A stretch of 56,430 nt of DNA from Mesotaenium endlicherianum (taxonomy: Eukaryota > Streptophyta > Zygnematophyceae > Zygnematales > Mesotaeniaceae): the NCBI GenBank assembly GCA_009602735.1, contig WELA01004388.1:430488-486917 (forward strand), read 5' to 3'. The notes beneath the pieces were generated by a model. It had not been told where the DNA came from. It did no database searches and saw only the letters and a list, made by a program, of their open reading frames with translations. A program made the translations under genes and the position numbers. Below, one piece after another: positions 24,452 to 34,342 of this stretch (position 1 is its first letter; each line of letters begins with the position of its first letter).

Positions 24452-25451
24452 TGTACTCTCTAGAGTGAGCACCTCAAGACTGTAATCTGGTAGGAAAACA
24501 ACTAATGAAGTCTGGCCCAAAAGATCACTGGAAGCACATCATGATTTTCAAGAGTAGTCCTATAACAGGGTTTAAGCTGTGACTTTGCTCACCACTTGTG
24601 AAATTCTTCTAGTGATTGGAAGCCAGGAGGGCTTGATCTTCACAAGAGAGAGACTAAGTGGTCCTCAAAACACAAGCGACACAAGTGTAAGCTTTACTGA
24701 TAATCTATGAGACTTACAACTGGCGTAATGGGACTTCTAAAAAGATGTCCTTCTAAGGGCATCTACTGCTATATACTCCTTGTAAAACTGGCGCTGAAGG
24801 CGGGGGAATCAATGCAGACAGTCCCACTAGGAGGCTTTCCTAGGTCCACGAAAGTGGAGGCAAAGCACATACTAGCTCTCCTATTGGCTAAGCACAACAC
24901 ACACCAATCAAATATAGTGCAAGCAAGTGGATGCATGGCTCTCATTGGCGGAGCTTACCTTGAGTAATGCTACCTAGATAATGCCTCAAAAGTAGATCTG
25001 AAACGTGATGAAGCTTCCTCTAAGAATGAGTGATGCAGTCACCCACTTATGGCTCAGATGGTGCTCATATGCTATGCTAATACATGCTAAGTGTACTTCA
25101 TCAAGCTCCCGGATTTGTATGCTAATGGCTAGAGGTCTTTGGAGTCGCGAAGAGCCAACAATGTCACCTTTGGGCACATTGAGTCACAAAGTGGCCTTTG
25201 GTGGAATCCGCTAGGGGCCAGTAGGTGGCGCAGACTAGATCGCGGATATTCAGCATGATACTTGACCAAATGGCGCGCAACCGATGCCGTTCGGAAGGTG
25301 ACGCGACGCTCTACACCTTGGCGACTAGGAATGCTAGTAAAGGTCAACATATGAATGCATGAAGCAAGGTCAAAATTGGCCTTCCTAAGTCGATGGTCGA
25401 CGCACATGTGTCTTGGCAAGGTTGACGGTCCCGACCTAATGAGTCATGACA
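24452..25451 (-). repeat. LTR (5') of element A
   Basis: On the minus strand it starts TGTCATGACT and ends GAGAGTACA, and aligns along its length with 42296-43286 at the end of element B. A TATATA-like promoter lies in the phrase GGAGTATATAGCAG near 24765-24780 (minus). I do not see a convincing tRNA primer site just after it. Confidence 0.75.
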
Positions 25452-25470
25452 CTACCAAGAACTGCCAATG

Positions 25471-25766
25471 TGTAATGAATCAGTATATTGGTAGATAGAG
25501 TATTCATTTAAATATAATAGGTAAATAAGTTCAGCCTGCTGAACTTTAATTAATATTCAGTCTGCTACACTTTATATAATTACCAGTTAAATGACTAAGC
25601 CCGAAGCAGCAGGCTGAAGTCAACTTAGGTCAGCTTGCTGACACATTCTTTGACAGCCAGCTGACTTCCGTACTCGGTAGCAGCGAACTGCCTAGATATG
25701 CATCTAAGTATGGTATGCTAGATGAATGGCCAGATGACATCCTTATGATGGACGGCGATTCGGGAT
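25471..25766 (+). repeat. Partial D-type LTR, plus orientation
   Basis: It starts TGTAATGAATCAGTATATTG and matches about the first 296 bases of the D-type LTR that lies complete on the opposite strand immediately to its right. It is cut off where that second LTR begins, which suggests the minus-strand element inserted into this LTR. Confidence 0.75.
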
Positions 25767-26546
25767 TGTAATGAATCGACTTACCAAATAGGCGATTAAC
25801 AATTAATAAAGATCTTTATATCAGCAAGTAATCTTTATGGTATTTTCCGTTAACTGGTTAAACGGCAAAGGACAACACACTAGCAGTGAATAATACTCGT
25901 AAGTCAAATGCAAGTAAACTAGCATCAATAATGCAAATCAGTAAACTCATACATAAGCAAGGTTAGAAGACAGTGCGTATCAATGGCTTCTCGCCTTGGA
26001 TTCAGATCTCTCTCAGTAAGCTGTACAAGAGAGTTGGCCTNTTCTCTCAGTAAGCTGTACAAGAGAGTTGGCCTCGTTTCCGAATGCCGAACTCGAGAGC
26101 AATGCCTAGCATATGTACATGGAATGAGTTTACTGTTCAACGGTCAGTGCGATGGCACCACCTACCCGGGAGTTAACCACGTTGGTAGGACCTCGGTTAA
26201 CCAAATCCACCGCCATCTCCCATCATCCCGAATAGCCATCCACCATAGCGATGTCATCTGGCCATTCATCTGGCATATCGTACTTAGATGCATATCAAGG
26301 CAGTTCGCTGCTACCGAGTACGGAAGTCAGCTGGCTGTCAAAGAATGTGTCAGCAAGCTGACTTAAGTTGACTTCAGCCTGCTGCTTTTGGCCGAGTCAT
26401 TAAACTGATAATTATGTAAAGTCCAGCAGACTGATTATTAACTAAAGTTCAGCAGACTGACTACTAACTAAAGTTCAGCAGGCTGAACTAAATTAACTAT
26501 TATATTTAAATGAATATTATATCTACTAATATACTGATTCATTACA
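25767..26546 (-). repeat. D-type LTR (3' LTR of minus-strand element)
   Basis: Read leftward from 26546 it begins TGTAATGAATCAG and ends at 25767 with GATTCATTACA, giving TG...CA ends with an 11-base terminal inverted repeat. A purine tract directly upstream on the minus strand marks it as a 3' LTR. The solo LTR at 36514-37284 is a second copy. An internal 33-34 base duplication around N 26041 is an assembly artefact, because the solo copy has the segment once. Confidence 0.8.
26007..26074 (+). repeat. 33-34-bp duplication around single N (assembly join)
   Basis: The phrase starting CTCTCAGTAAGCTG occurs on both sides of N 26041. The homologous solo LTR at 36514 has it once, so the duplication is an assembly artefact. 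Confidence 0.9.
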
Positions 26547-26563
26547 ATCCCTCCAACTTAACT
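26547..26563 (-). other. Polypurine tract
   Basis: On the minus strand AAGTTGGAGGGAT lies immediately before the LTR start. This is the expected position for the plus-strand primer of reverse transcription. A very similar motif recurs at 28638-28656. Confidence 0.6.
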
Positions 26564-26658
26564 TGTTGTCGCCTCGACAACATTAAATTGCAAAGCCTTA
26601 AATAAAGGAACTGAACCTGACCAGCCGCCCCTATTGACTGCCTTTTCAGCCTGTCACC

Positions 26659-28358
26659 TTAAGGGGTTGTTCCTGGGGCTTCAGGATCAGGAGACGAAGA
26701 TCTGGACCTGGATCTGGACAGCCCTCTAGGTCTGTCAGCTGGCCTTCTAAAGAACCCTGTTTGCTCCAAAGTTGGACCTCGAGGAGAACAAAGGATGGTA
26801 GCCTGCTCTTCACCCACTTTGGTGTTGATCCCCACATAGACAGGCATTCCAGTAGGATGCTGAAATACATTGGCTAGAGGTACATGCCCGTGAGCGGAGG
26901 GGGAGGCCGGCATACCTCTGGCCCACCCGCGTGTCCCTCTTCTGGCACCCCTGTCCTCTGGGGATTTCTGCCTGTGTCTGCTGCCCTGTACAGTCAGATC
27001 AGCTTCTTCCCCTGCTTGGGCAGGTGGGCTGGGGGAGCGAGTGCGGGGTCCAGTTGCCTCCATCACGGGGATTACATTCCAAATACCTGGTCGTGGTTCT
27101 TTAGGAAGTGCCCCTGCCTGCCCCTGGGTATCCTGAGTACCAGCTGCTGATGCTTCTCCTCTGCCTTGTTCTTCTTCCTCATCCTCCTCATCCTCCTCCT
27201 CGGAGAGAGTAGGGGTCTCGTCCACTAAGTCGTCCTGCTCCCTAGTAGACATGGAGTAGTCTACCGACCTCCCTTTCTTAGGGCGCGCTGGAGGTTGCTT
27301 GGCCTTCAGCCTGCTGATATCTATCCGGCCTGCATTCTTTGCCCATTTGACAAAGGCATGCTTTCCCTTAGAGAAGTAGTCTCTTCCCCTCCTCCTATGC
27401 TCCTTGGTCTCTGCATTCATATTGCTCAGGCATCCATTCAGCCTGGGGTCCCAAGGGGCAATGTGAGGTGGTAGGATGAGATAGCCGTCTAGGCCATAGT
27501 GGAAGTCATCCGGTTGGGCTCGGTCACACTCCTGCTTCTTATTTGTGACGGTCATCCACCTCCAGTCTGTTGGCTGCTGGTAGTACTGGGGTCCGTGCTC
27601 AGCCTTCCTCAGTTTACACGGGAACCAGTGGGGAGAGAACATCTGCTGTCCTGCTTCCCTGGCCAAGTACTCCCAGCTCCTTCTCTCAACTTCATTGTAA
27701 GTTGGCAGTAGTGTGAGGTAGAATACCGTATCCTTAAAGCTATCGGGCCGCATGCTCACCATCCGGATGAGTCTCTGATCTCCCACCTTCCTGGTATGGA
27801 GACCGGCTTGTCTTCTGAATCATCTGCAAGGTACCGGGCCTGCTCTGCTGTGCAGCCCACCATCTTAGCATAATCTTCGTAAAGGACCACACCAGTGTGT
27901 GTCTCGATGTACCTATCCAGTGCTGCAGCTCCTTCCCTCTGTAGCAGTGTTGTCTGTTCCAGCTTGTTGATCTCCTGGGGTGCCAGCAATGCTTCCTTCA
28001 GGTTATCAAAGTTGTGGCCACCCACCACAGTATACCTGTAAGTGGCCAAGCTCTTATGTTTGTCCGCTTCAATCTTTTTCCTTTTCTCCTCTTCTGCCGC
28101 TGCCGCTTCTTCTTGTTGTTTCTTCCGTCTCGCTTTTTCAGCTTTCCTGAGGTTTTCCGCTTCCTGATCCTTCTTCCTCTGTGCCTCTTCTGCCGCCTCT
28201 TGTTGTCTGCGGACCCTTTCTTGTTCTCTCCTGGTGAGGGACGTCGCCCCCAGCTCCTTCTGGTATTGCTCCGTTGTCCTCCTGGCTTCTTCTGCCTTGT
28301 GCTTTCTGTCCTCCTTTTGTGTGGTGGGAGCCATCCTGTACATGTAATCAGGGCACAA
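26659..28358 (-). pseudogene. Extra ORF (ORF-X) between pol and 3' LTR
   Basis: Two minus-strand frames overlap by about 30 bases (28358-27756 and 27786-26659) and look like one gene with a frameshift near 27770. The first part is strongly coiled-coil (charged Arg/Lys/Glu/Gln from about 28330 to 28080) and is followed by a globular-looking part (YTVVGGHNFDNLKEALLAP, then EDYAKMVGCTAEQARYLADD). The second part has a Trp/Tyr-rich segment, an acidic run of Glu/Asp near 27200 and an Arg/Ser-Pro tail. I recognise no domain. Its place after a chromodomain and before a 3' LTR resembles env-like or additional ORFs of plant LTR elements, but it has no signal peptide or membrane segment. It could instead belong to a separate non-autonomous element. 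Confidence 0.5.
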
Positions 28359-28700
28359 GTTAGTAGGATATGGACCTTTGTCATAGGGATTGCAGAAAGT
28401 ATGTTAGTACTAGTATAGTGGATTTGCTCCTGTTTACCTTACATGGTGATTGCTAAAAGTTGACGTAGTTGCGGTGCGCTAAACATAAACGTATGAATGT
28501 GTATTAGGGTGAGTTGAGTTCCTTCCTTCAGCTCAAGGTGCTTTAGTGGGCCAGGCTGTCCCCTCTGTCACTATGCTGACACTAAGGATTCACGAAACTG
28601 TCCCTTTATCGCTCTCGCTCACTAACTGTCATATATTTCCCCTCCAACTTAAATGGAGACAGGACCGCCTGTCACCTTCCCGTGTTAACTGAAATGACAG
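28359..28700 (-). other. Untranslated stretch with second purine tract
   Basis: This lies between the chromodomain stop and ORF-X. On the minus strand TTAAGTTGGAGGGG at about 28656-28640 repeats the purine tract found at 26547-26563. It is followed by unrelated sequence rather than an LTR. A GTAAGG/acceptor pair (about 28440 and 28340) could allow splicing to ORF-X. Confidence 0.4.
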
Positions 28701-29497
28701 TTATGAAGGGGCTCCAGCGGCTCGAAGGTGGAACCGTTTCAACGCTCCTTTGGCATTGGTCAAATGGTCCTTAAGTTCCCAAGTGTCCCCAGAGGTATCG
28801 TAACCTTTCCATGAAATGAGGTATTTCATGACATATTTAGACGATCGACGGACCGAGCGCGCGTCTAAAATCTCCTCAACCTCATACTCGTCAGAGTCGC
28901 CGTCCCTGACAGCGGGGACAGGTCCCGGTTGGACAGGTAACCGACCTATGAACAGTGTATCACCTTTGATGTATGGTTCTAGGAAGGAGACATTAAAGAC
29001 CGGGTGACCCTTGTATTCGGCTGACATGTTCAGTTTGTAAGCATTCTGACCGACACGACGCACCACCGAATATGGACCGACCCAGACAGGGTCAAGCTTT
29101 TTCTTGACCACCAGGGAGGTACAGGTGCTGAGAATGCAATTTGACTAAATCGCCTCTAAAAAATGTCAGCTCCCGACGGTGTTGATTAGCGTATTTTTGT
29201 TGGTTTTCTTGGGCTTTGTGCAGGTTTTGTTGGACTTCTGACAGGGTGTCAGCAAACTCCTGAGTTAACTGGAGGGAGACCGGATTGTCAATCCCTTCAG
29301 GGTGAGTTAAAGACTCCCCCAGCACATCTAGAGGGGACTTAGGGACTCTACCCAGGCTGAGTTCAAAAGGAGTCTTGCCCGTTGACGCGTGCACCGCACT
29401 GTTGACCGCAAACTGAATTTGAGGCAACAGGTCATCCCAATTATCTTGTTTTTGGTTAATATATGCTCTCAGCACCTCCTGCACAACTCGGTTAGTT
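28701..29497 (-). pseudogene. pol: Integrase C-terminus and chromodomain (element D)
   Basis: The upstream frame (about 29497-29092) begins at the end of the integrase core ([20 protein letters not shown]) and continues through the C-terminal region (GKTPFELSLGRVPKS). A shifted frame (29111-28701) gives the GPY-like module (DPVWVGPYSVVRRVGQNAYKL) and a chromodomain: YEVEEILDARSVRR, then YLISWKGYDTSGDTWE. Chromodomains of this type steer chromovirus integration to marked chromatin. A frameshift near 29100-29130 separates the two. The HHCC and D,D-35-E parts are absent because of the deletion at about 29500. Confidence 0.85.
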
Positions 29498-30419
29498 CTT
29501 CAGAGGCTTCAGTAACCACCTGCACCGGTTTGCTGGGGTCATACACGGCTAGCACTGGGGCTGAACAAAGGGCTTCTTTAAGGGTCTGGAAGGCAGCCTG
29601 CTGCTCTTCCCCCCAAACATACCCTATGTCCTTCTTAGTAAGGTCAGTCAGTTTACTGGCCTTTGTGGAATAATTCTCAATAAACCTCCTATAGTAGTTA
29701 GCCAACCCAAGGAAGGATCTAACTTCAGAGACAGACTGTGGTACTGGCCAGTCCCTTATGGTATGGACTTTCTTAGGATCCACACTGATGCCGGCTTTAC
29801 TGACAACGTGGCCTAAGAATTTGAAACTTTCTTTGAAGAAATCACACTTGCTCATTTTAGCATACAAGTGATTCATTCGTAGAGTGTCCAGGACTGTCTT
29901 TAAGTGTTCAGCGTGCTGAGCTTTATCTTTAGAGAAAATTAAAATATCATCCAGGAAAACTTGCACAAACTTATCCAAATAAGGTCTGAAAATGTCATTC
30001 ATAGCACCCCTGAAGGTCGCAGGAGCATTAGTCAGTCCAAATGGCATCACGTTGAACTCATAGTGTCCATAACGTGTACGGAAGGCAGTCTTGTGTTCAT
30101 CCCCCTCAGCAATTCTGGTTTGATGATAACCACTCTTGAGATCAATCTTGCTGAACACCTTAGCACCAGGCAGGGTATCAAGCAAGTCCTTGATTCTGGG
30201 TAAAGCATACTTGTTCTTTACTGTAATTCTGTTCAGGGCTCTGTAATCCACACACATCCGCATACTGCCATCCTTTTTCTTAACAAATAGGATGGGTGCG
30301 CCGTAAGGTGATTTACTGGGAGAAATATAACCATTTTCCTCAAGCTCTGCAATCTGCGTTTTCAACTCCTCGCTCTCCACATAAGACAAGCCATAAGTGC
30401 GTTGCCAGGGTGGCTGACT
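29498..30419 (-). pseudogene. pol: Ty3/gypsy reverse transcriptase (element D)
   Basis: An uninterrupted minus-strand frame covers the RT fingers and palm: [50 protein letters not shown], the catalytic FLDD box in [13 protein letters not shown] (about 29960), then LGHVVSKAG and the connection domain. It ends abruptly at VVTEAS, where RNase H should start, and changes after a few residues into integrase sequence in another frame. A single N at 30420 with GCTGACT on both sides breaks the frame from the upstream linker. Confidence 0.9.
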
Positions 30420-30420
30420 N

Positions 30421-31126
30421 GCTGACTCCCAGGTAATGAATCAATCCCATGATCTACTTCCCTCTTAGAGGGTAGTCCTGGAGGCATATTAAATACATCC
30501 GTGTACTGAGCAACACTTTTCGCAGCAGTAGGGTGCTCCGGAGGGCTTACCTTTTTCTCCACCACTTCTTCAGGTTGAGGAGGTACCTCTCTTAGCAGAA
30601 GATAGAACATTCTGTCTTCCTTCTGGTTCCAGCCTTTGACGAACTCCATTGCATTCAGCAACTTGCATCCTTCTGGAAGCCTCTTCTTTTCCTTCATTTG
30701 CCATCCACACAGGACAAGAGGAAGAGCACTGGTGGGTGCCAAGTCAGTCTGCCCATCACTGGCTCCTCTCACTTTAATTGTACCTCTGCTCCAACACACT
30801 TCAGCTTGATGTCTTTTAAGCCAGGACCTGCCTAGCACGAGATCATAAAAGCCAGTGTTGAGTACCTCAAATGTAAGCGTTTCAGTTAGAACTGCAATGC
30901 TGGACCTCAATAGGCTTGGTTATAACGTCTCCCGGGATACTTGAGGCATCTCCAAGGAATATTTTTCTATTCCCTTGGGTGACAGTAGGCAGCCTTAGCC
31001 GCTTAACTAAGTCCTTGTGGTTAAAAGTATGTGAAGCCCCTCCGTCAACAAATGCCCTCACCTTCCTACCTGCAATCATGCAATGCAGTAGGATAGGGGG
31101 AACTGTCTTTTCCTGACTTTTGCATT
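30421..31126 (-). pseudogene. pol: Aspartic protease region (element D)
   Basis: Two overlapping minus-strand frames (31079-30882 and 30910-about 30421) cover a retropepsin. AFVDGGASHTF holds the catalytic Asp, with Gly in place of the usual Ser/Thr of the DSG/DTG triad. DLVLGRSWLKRHQ is the typical downstream segment. The linker to RT follows. A frameshift near 30890 and the N at 30420 disrupt it. Confidence 0.7.
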
Positions 31127-31905
31127 GTCAGCCATACTACGAAGGGGTTCGTCGAGAAGACTCAGACTCAGATCTCAGCAGTATCACTGAACCCGCCGAG
31201 GAAGAGCAACCTACTCTCCAGCACACAGCAGTTGCTTCTGAGCCATCTCCTCAGTGGGCTCACTACGATTACTGGTATCCCATGGCAGGTGACCACGAGG
31301 TCAGGACTGACAGGTCTGCCTACCGCTTCAGCGGTAGGCCAGGCACCTGTGATCTGGAAGATACCATCTCGGAGTTTCAGGCTGACTTCGCGGCTGCAAA
31401 GCTCAAGACACCCACGCTGACTGAGCGCGACGTCTTCGACACGCTTATGCGCTACCTCTCGCACGAGGCCCGCGACACCTTCCGTGAGAAGGAGGCCGAG
31501 CTCCGGACCCGCACTGAGCTTGTGGGTGACCCACCAGTGGCGACCCTGCTAGCTGATCCAGTGCAAGCCTTCTGGAACATCCTGAAGACGGAGTTCCAGG
31601 CTGCAATTGAAGAGAAGGTGTACGAGCTGCACCATTTCTTCCGACGCAAGAACGAGACTATCCGCATGATGTACCGCCGCTTGGTGCACCTTCGCCGCGA
31701 TGTCGGTACTGTCACTGACCGGGAGGCCGCGGAGATCTTCTTGCGTGCCGTCGAGCCGCGTCTGAGGGAGAGGGCCGTAGTCCCCCTCATCGACCGCCAC
31801 GGTTCAGAGTATTCTCTGGAGCAGGCCTACCTCTCCGTTGAGAAGCAGAGCTTGGCCGCCGCACGGAGCAACATTAGTGATCGTGTGNTGACCGTGTGGG
31901 CTTAG
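31127..31905 (+). pseudogene. gag: gag capsid region (element B)
   Basis: An open frame begins inside gag at the element junction (QPYYEGVRREDSD). It includes GRPGTCDLEDTISEFQADF and the Retrotrans_gag-like core KVYELHHFFRRKNETIRMMY, then GTVTDREAAEIFLRAVEPRL and YSLEQAYLSVEKQSL. It runs into an N at 31889 and a stop soon after. The frame of the zinc knuckles resumes downstream, so the N hides a small length error or frameshift. No start codon is preserved. Confidence 0.85.
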
Positions 31906-33660
31906 CATCCACTGGCGTGCGCCAAGAGGCCTCAGTGCTGCCGTTTTCTACAACGCGCACGACGCCTGCCCGCCAGCCCCAGTCACAGCAGCAGCAGCCT
32001 CAGCGCTCTCAGCTGCCCCAGCAGACGCAGCAGCGCGGGGCTACGCGTGGCCGCATTTCCATGGCTGCCACCACGAGCGATCCCTGCTGGTCCTGCGGTA
32101 AGATGGGCCACTCACGCCAGAACTGCACTCTCGCGCAGAATGGCAAGCTCGGCAACTGCACCTATTGTGGCAAGGCCGGCCACCTGCAGATTGTCTGTCT
32201 GCAAAAGAAGCGCGACATCGAGAACGGACGCGCTCGCGACGGCCCTACGCCTTCAGCAGGACAGCGACGGCACGCAACCCTCGTACGGGTGGCCGCCCCG
32301 CGATGACAGCAGCTACGGCCACGACGGACGCCGCATTGATGCCTGGAGCCGACTACTGCAGCTTCGACGACGTCAGCGACGCCCTCGTGGAGGCCAACGC
32401 GGAGATCGCTAGACTCCGTGGCCTTGTCGACGTCGATAACCATGACGCGTGCGGATCCTCGCGTCCGTTCCACCGTCCTACGCCATGGAGCTGACAGCCG
32501 GCGCAAACTTGCGCGCACGCGGGCCAGCCCGCGCGTCAGCCGAGGCCCCGACAGAGCCCCTGGCTTGCGCTTCCCTGCTAACACCAGCAGGCCTCCCGTC
32601 GGCCCGCGTAGCGACAGCTGGCAGGCAGGGACATGGGCACCTGGCGGCATGCACGGATACAGCTGGTCCAACCGCAGCCTCCCTCTCCGTCCGTACGGCA
32701 CGCTCGTGCGCAGCTCTGCGCACAGGCAGGGACAGCCGGTCCCCGCTGGCTGCTGCAGACAGCAGGCTCCAGCAGAGACCGCCACGTGGCACGTGCACGA
32801 CAGGCGGGGCCGCCTCTGCCGACAGCAGCATGCACGCACGCACGCTGGCTCACACGCGCGCCCAGCGCACTGCGCTGCCAGGTCNGCGCGCATGGCCCGG
32901 CCCGGCCAACACAGAGCTGGCGGTCAAACCAGCCACCCTCGGTCAAGGGGGGGCTGTCCCGACTGCGCCACGCGGCCGGATGACCGATCGCAGTGACGAC
33001 GGTCCGCTCACGGCTGCGCACAGCCAGGGCCTAAACCCTGGCTGCGCACAAAACCCCGGCAGCAGCCTAACGCAAGCTGCCGAGAAGCCAGTTAGCCCAT
33101 GCATTGGGGGGGGGGCGCTGCGATCTTCGCCCGGGGCAGCCAAGATAGACGGCGCCACTGGTCCAGTGACCCTGCCCCTCGGCCCCAGCAGCCACCAAGG
33201 GGCGCCACCTGGCAGCCTCCTGGCAGCCTCGACCGCGCCAGCAGATGCAGCGACTGCTGCAGCCGCGAACGCACACGCGCCGGGGTCCGCCATTTTTGCG
33301 GCCNGAAGCGCGTCGGGCCAGACCAGGGACGCCGGACGGAGGAGGCACCGCGGCTGCCCCGATCCTTCCGCGTCCTAGAGCCCTCCAAAACCTCAGCAGA
33401 GCCGACGCCACATGCGCTCGCTTCACCTATGACGACAGTGCAGCTCAGCGCCGAGGTCATCTCTCTAGCACTGCACCGCATGCCGGCGGTCTCCTTCGCA
33501 GAGCTCGGCGTCTCCATGGAGGCAACAAGGCAGGCCGCTCAGCTGATGCTCCAGTCGCGCACAGCCACGCTGCGCACCGCAGCCAGGAGGCCGACAACCG
33601 ATGCCGCCACCGCGGTGCAATCCACGCCCGCGCAAGCTGCGCATGAGCGCAGGATGATCA
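31906..33660 (+). pseudogene. gag: gag zinc knuckles and low-complexity tail (element B)
   Basis: Two CCHC knuckles at 32085-32126 (CWSCGKMGHSRQNC) and 32157-32198 (CTYCGKAGHLQIVC) mark the nucleocapsid, which binds the element's RNA. A Gln/Pro-rich stretch precedes them. From about 32220 the sequence is Pro/Ala/Arg-rich in all frames with Ns at 32885 and 33304, and the true frame is unclear until the protease. Confidence 0.75.
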
Positions 33661-34342
33661 GCACTCCTAACGCCGCGTTTTTTGATAATTCGCAGGGGAT
33701 CATGCTCGTCAACACCCAGGCGCCGCAGCGCATCATGTTCGACACAGGAGCGCAGCCGGTTCTCATCAGCCTCCGCTACTTCCGTCAGCTGGGACTCTCT
33801 TCCGCTGACTTGGAGGACTCGCCGACGCGCATTAATACCGCCGCCGGCACGTCCGAGACCGTCGCCGGCCGCACGAGGTTGGCGCTACTGTTCACTCTGC
33901 GCCCAGGCACGGCAGACGAGACAACCATCCACCGGCACGCACTCGTCACTCCTTCCGAGTCCTTCGATGTGCTCCTAGGGCAAGACGTGCTCTTTCCCAT
34001 TGGTGCCGCGGTTGACAACTGGGCAGAGCGCGTCTTCTATCGTCCCGACTGGAGGACAGGAGGGACGCGCACCGCATCCTTGCCCCTTGACATTGTCGAT
34101 CGTCGCCTAGCAGTGTCCGCTCTTTGTGGCTTCATGGGGCTGGACGATGGCCGGCCAGTGGTCAAGACCAATAAGGACGGGCCCGAGGACGAGGAGATCT
34201 CTGTGGGGGTGGACCTGCTCGAGTCCCAGGACGAGGAGCCGGACCTGCCTAGTGCCGAGCTCCATCCACGCCGCAGCAGCAGGCGGATGTTCTGGCAGCC
34301 CAGGCCAGGGAGCAGATCCGCATCTGCACTGCACACAGCGCG
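33661..34342 (+). pseudogene. pol: Aspartic protease (element B)
   Basis: Within a frame open from about 33099 to 34346, the segment RIMFDTGAQPVLIS (catalytic Asp codon 33741-33743) and later SFDVLLGQDVLFPIGAAVD define a retropepsin that would process the polyprotein. The DTGA triad is intact, unlike the altered triads in elements C and D. Acidic linker sequence follows (DEEISVGVDLLESQDEEPD). Confidence 0.8.

Larger units (their letters stand above)
23344..25451 (-). mobile_element. Element A: 5' LTR plus gag of a Ty3/gypsy element
   Basis: On the minus strand a 1-kb LTR (25451-24452) is followed by a gag gene that stops abruptly near 23344, inside the second zinc knuckle. Nothing of pol follows. 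The gag protein is closely related to that of element B on the opposite strand at 31127. The LTR resembles the one at the 3' end of B, so A and B belong to one family. A is a truncated copy. Confidence 0.8.
26547..31126 (-). mobile_element. Element D: internally deleted chromovirus
   Basis: On the minus strand the order is protease, reverse transcriptase, deletion, integrase C-terminus with chromodomain, ORF-X, polypurine tract; the 3' LTR follows at 26546-25767. The gag and 5' LTR are missing: the sequence switches at about 31126/31127 into the plus-strand gag of element B. It is less GC-rich than element B. Pol and ORF-X are treated as one element because of order and strand. They could be two elements, given the repeated purine tract at 28640. 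Confidence 0.7.

Noticed and set aside
25767..26546. A MITE or DNA transposon with 11-base inverted ends
   Set aside because: The 5-bp target duplication of the second copy, TG...CA ends, length near 780 and an adjacent purine tract fit an LTR better.
27998..28418. Plus-strand Phe/Leu-rich ORF resembling membrane segments
   Set aside because: It is the antisense of the Lys/Glu/Arg coiled-coil of ORF-X.
32162..33517. Long minus-strand Arg/Cys/Pro-rich ORFs opposite element B gag
   Set aside because: No motifs; the high GC content keeps all frames open, and the plus strand carries the zinc knuckles and protease.
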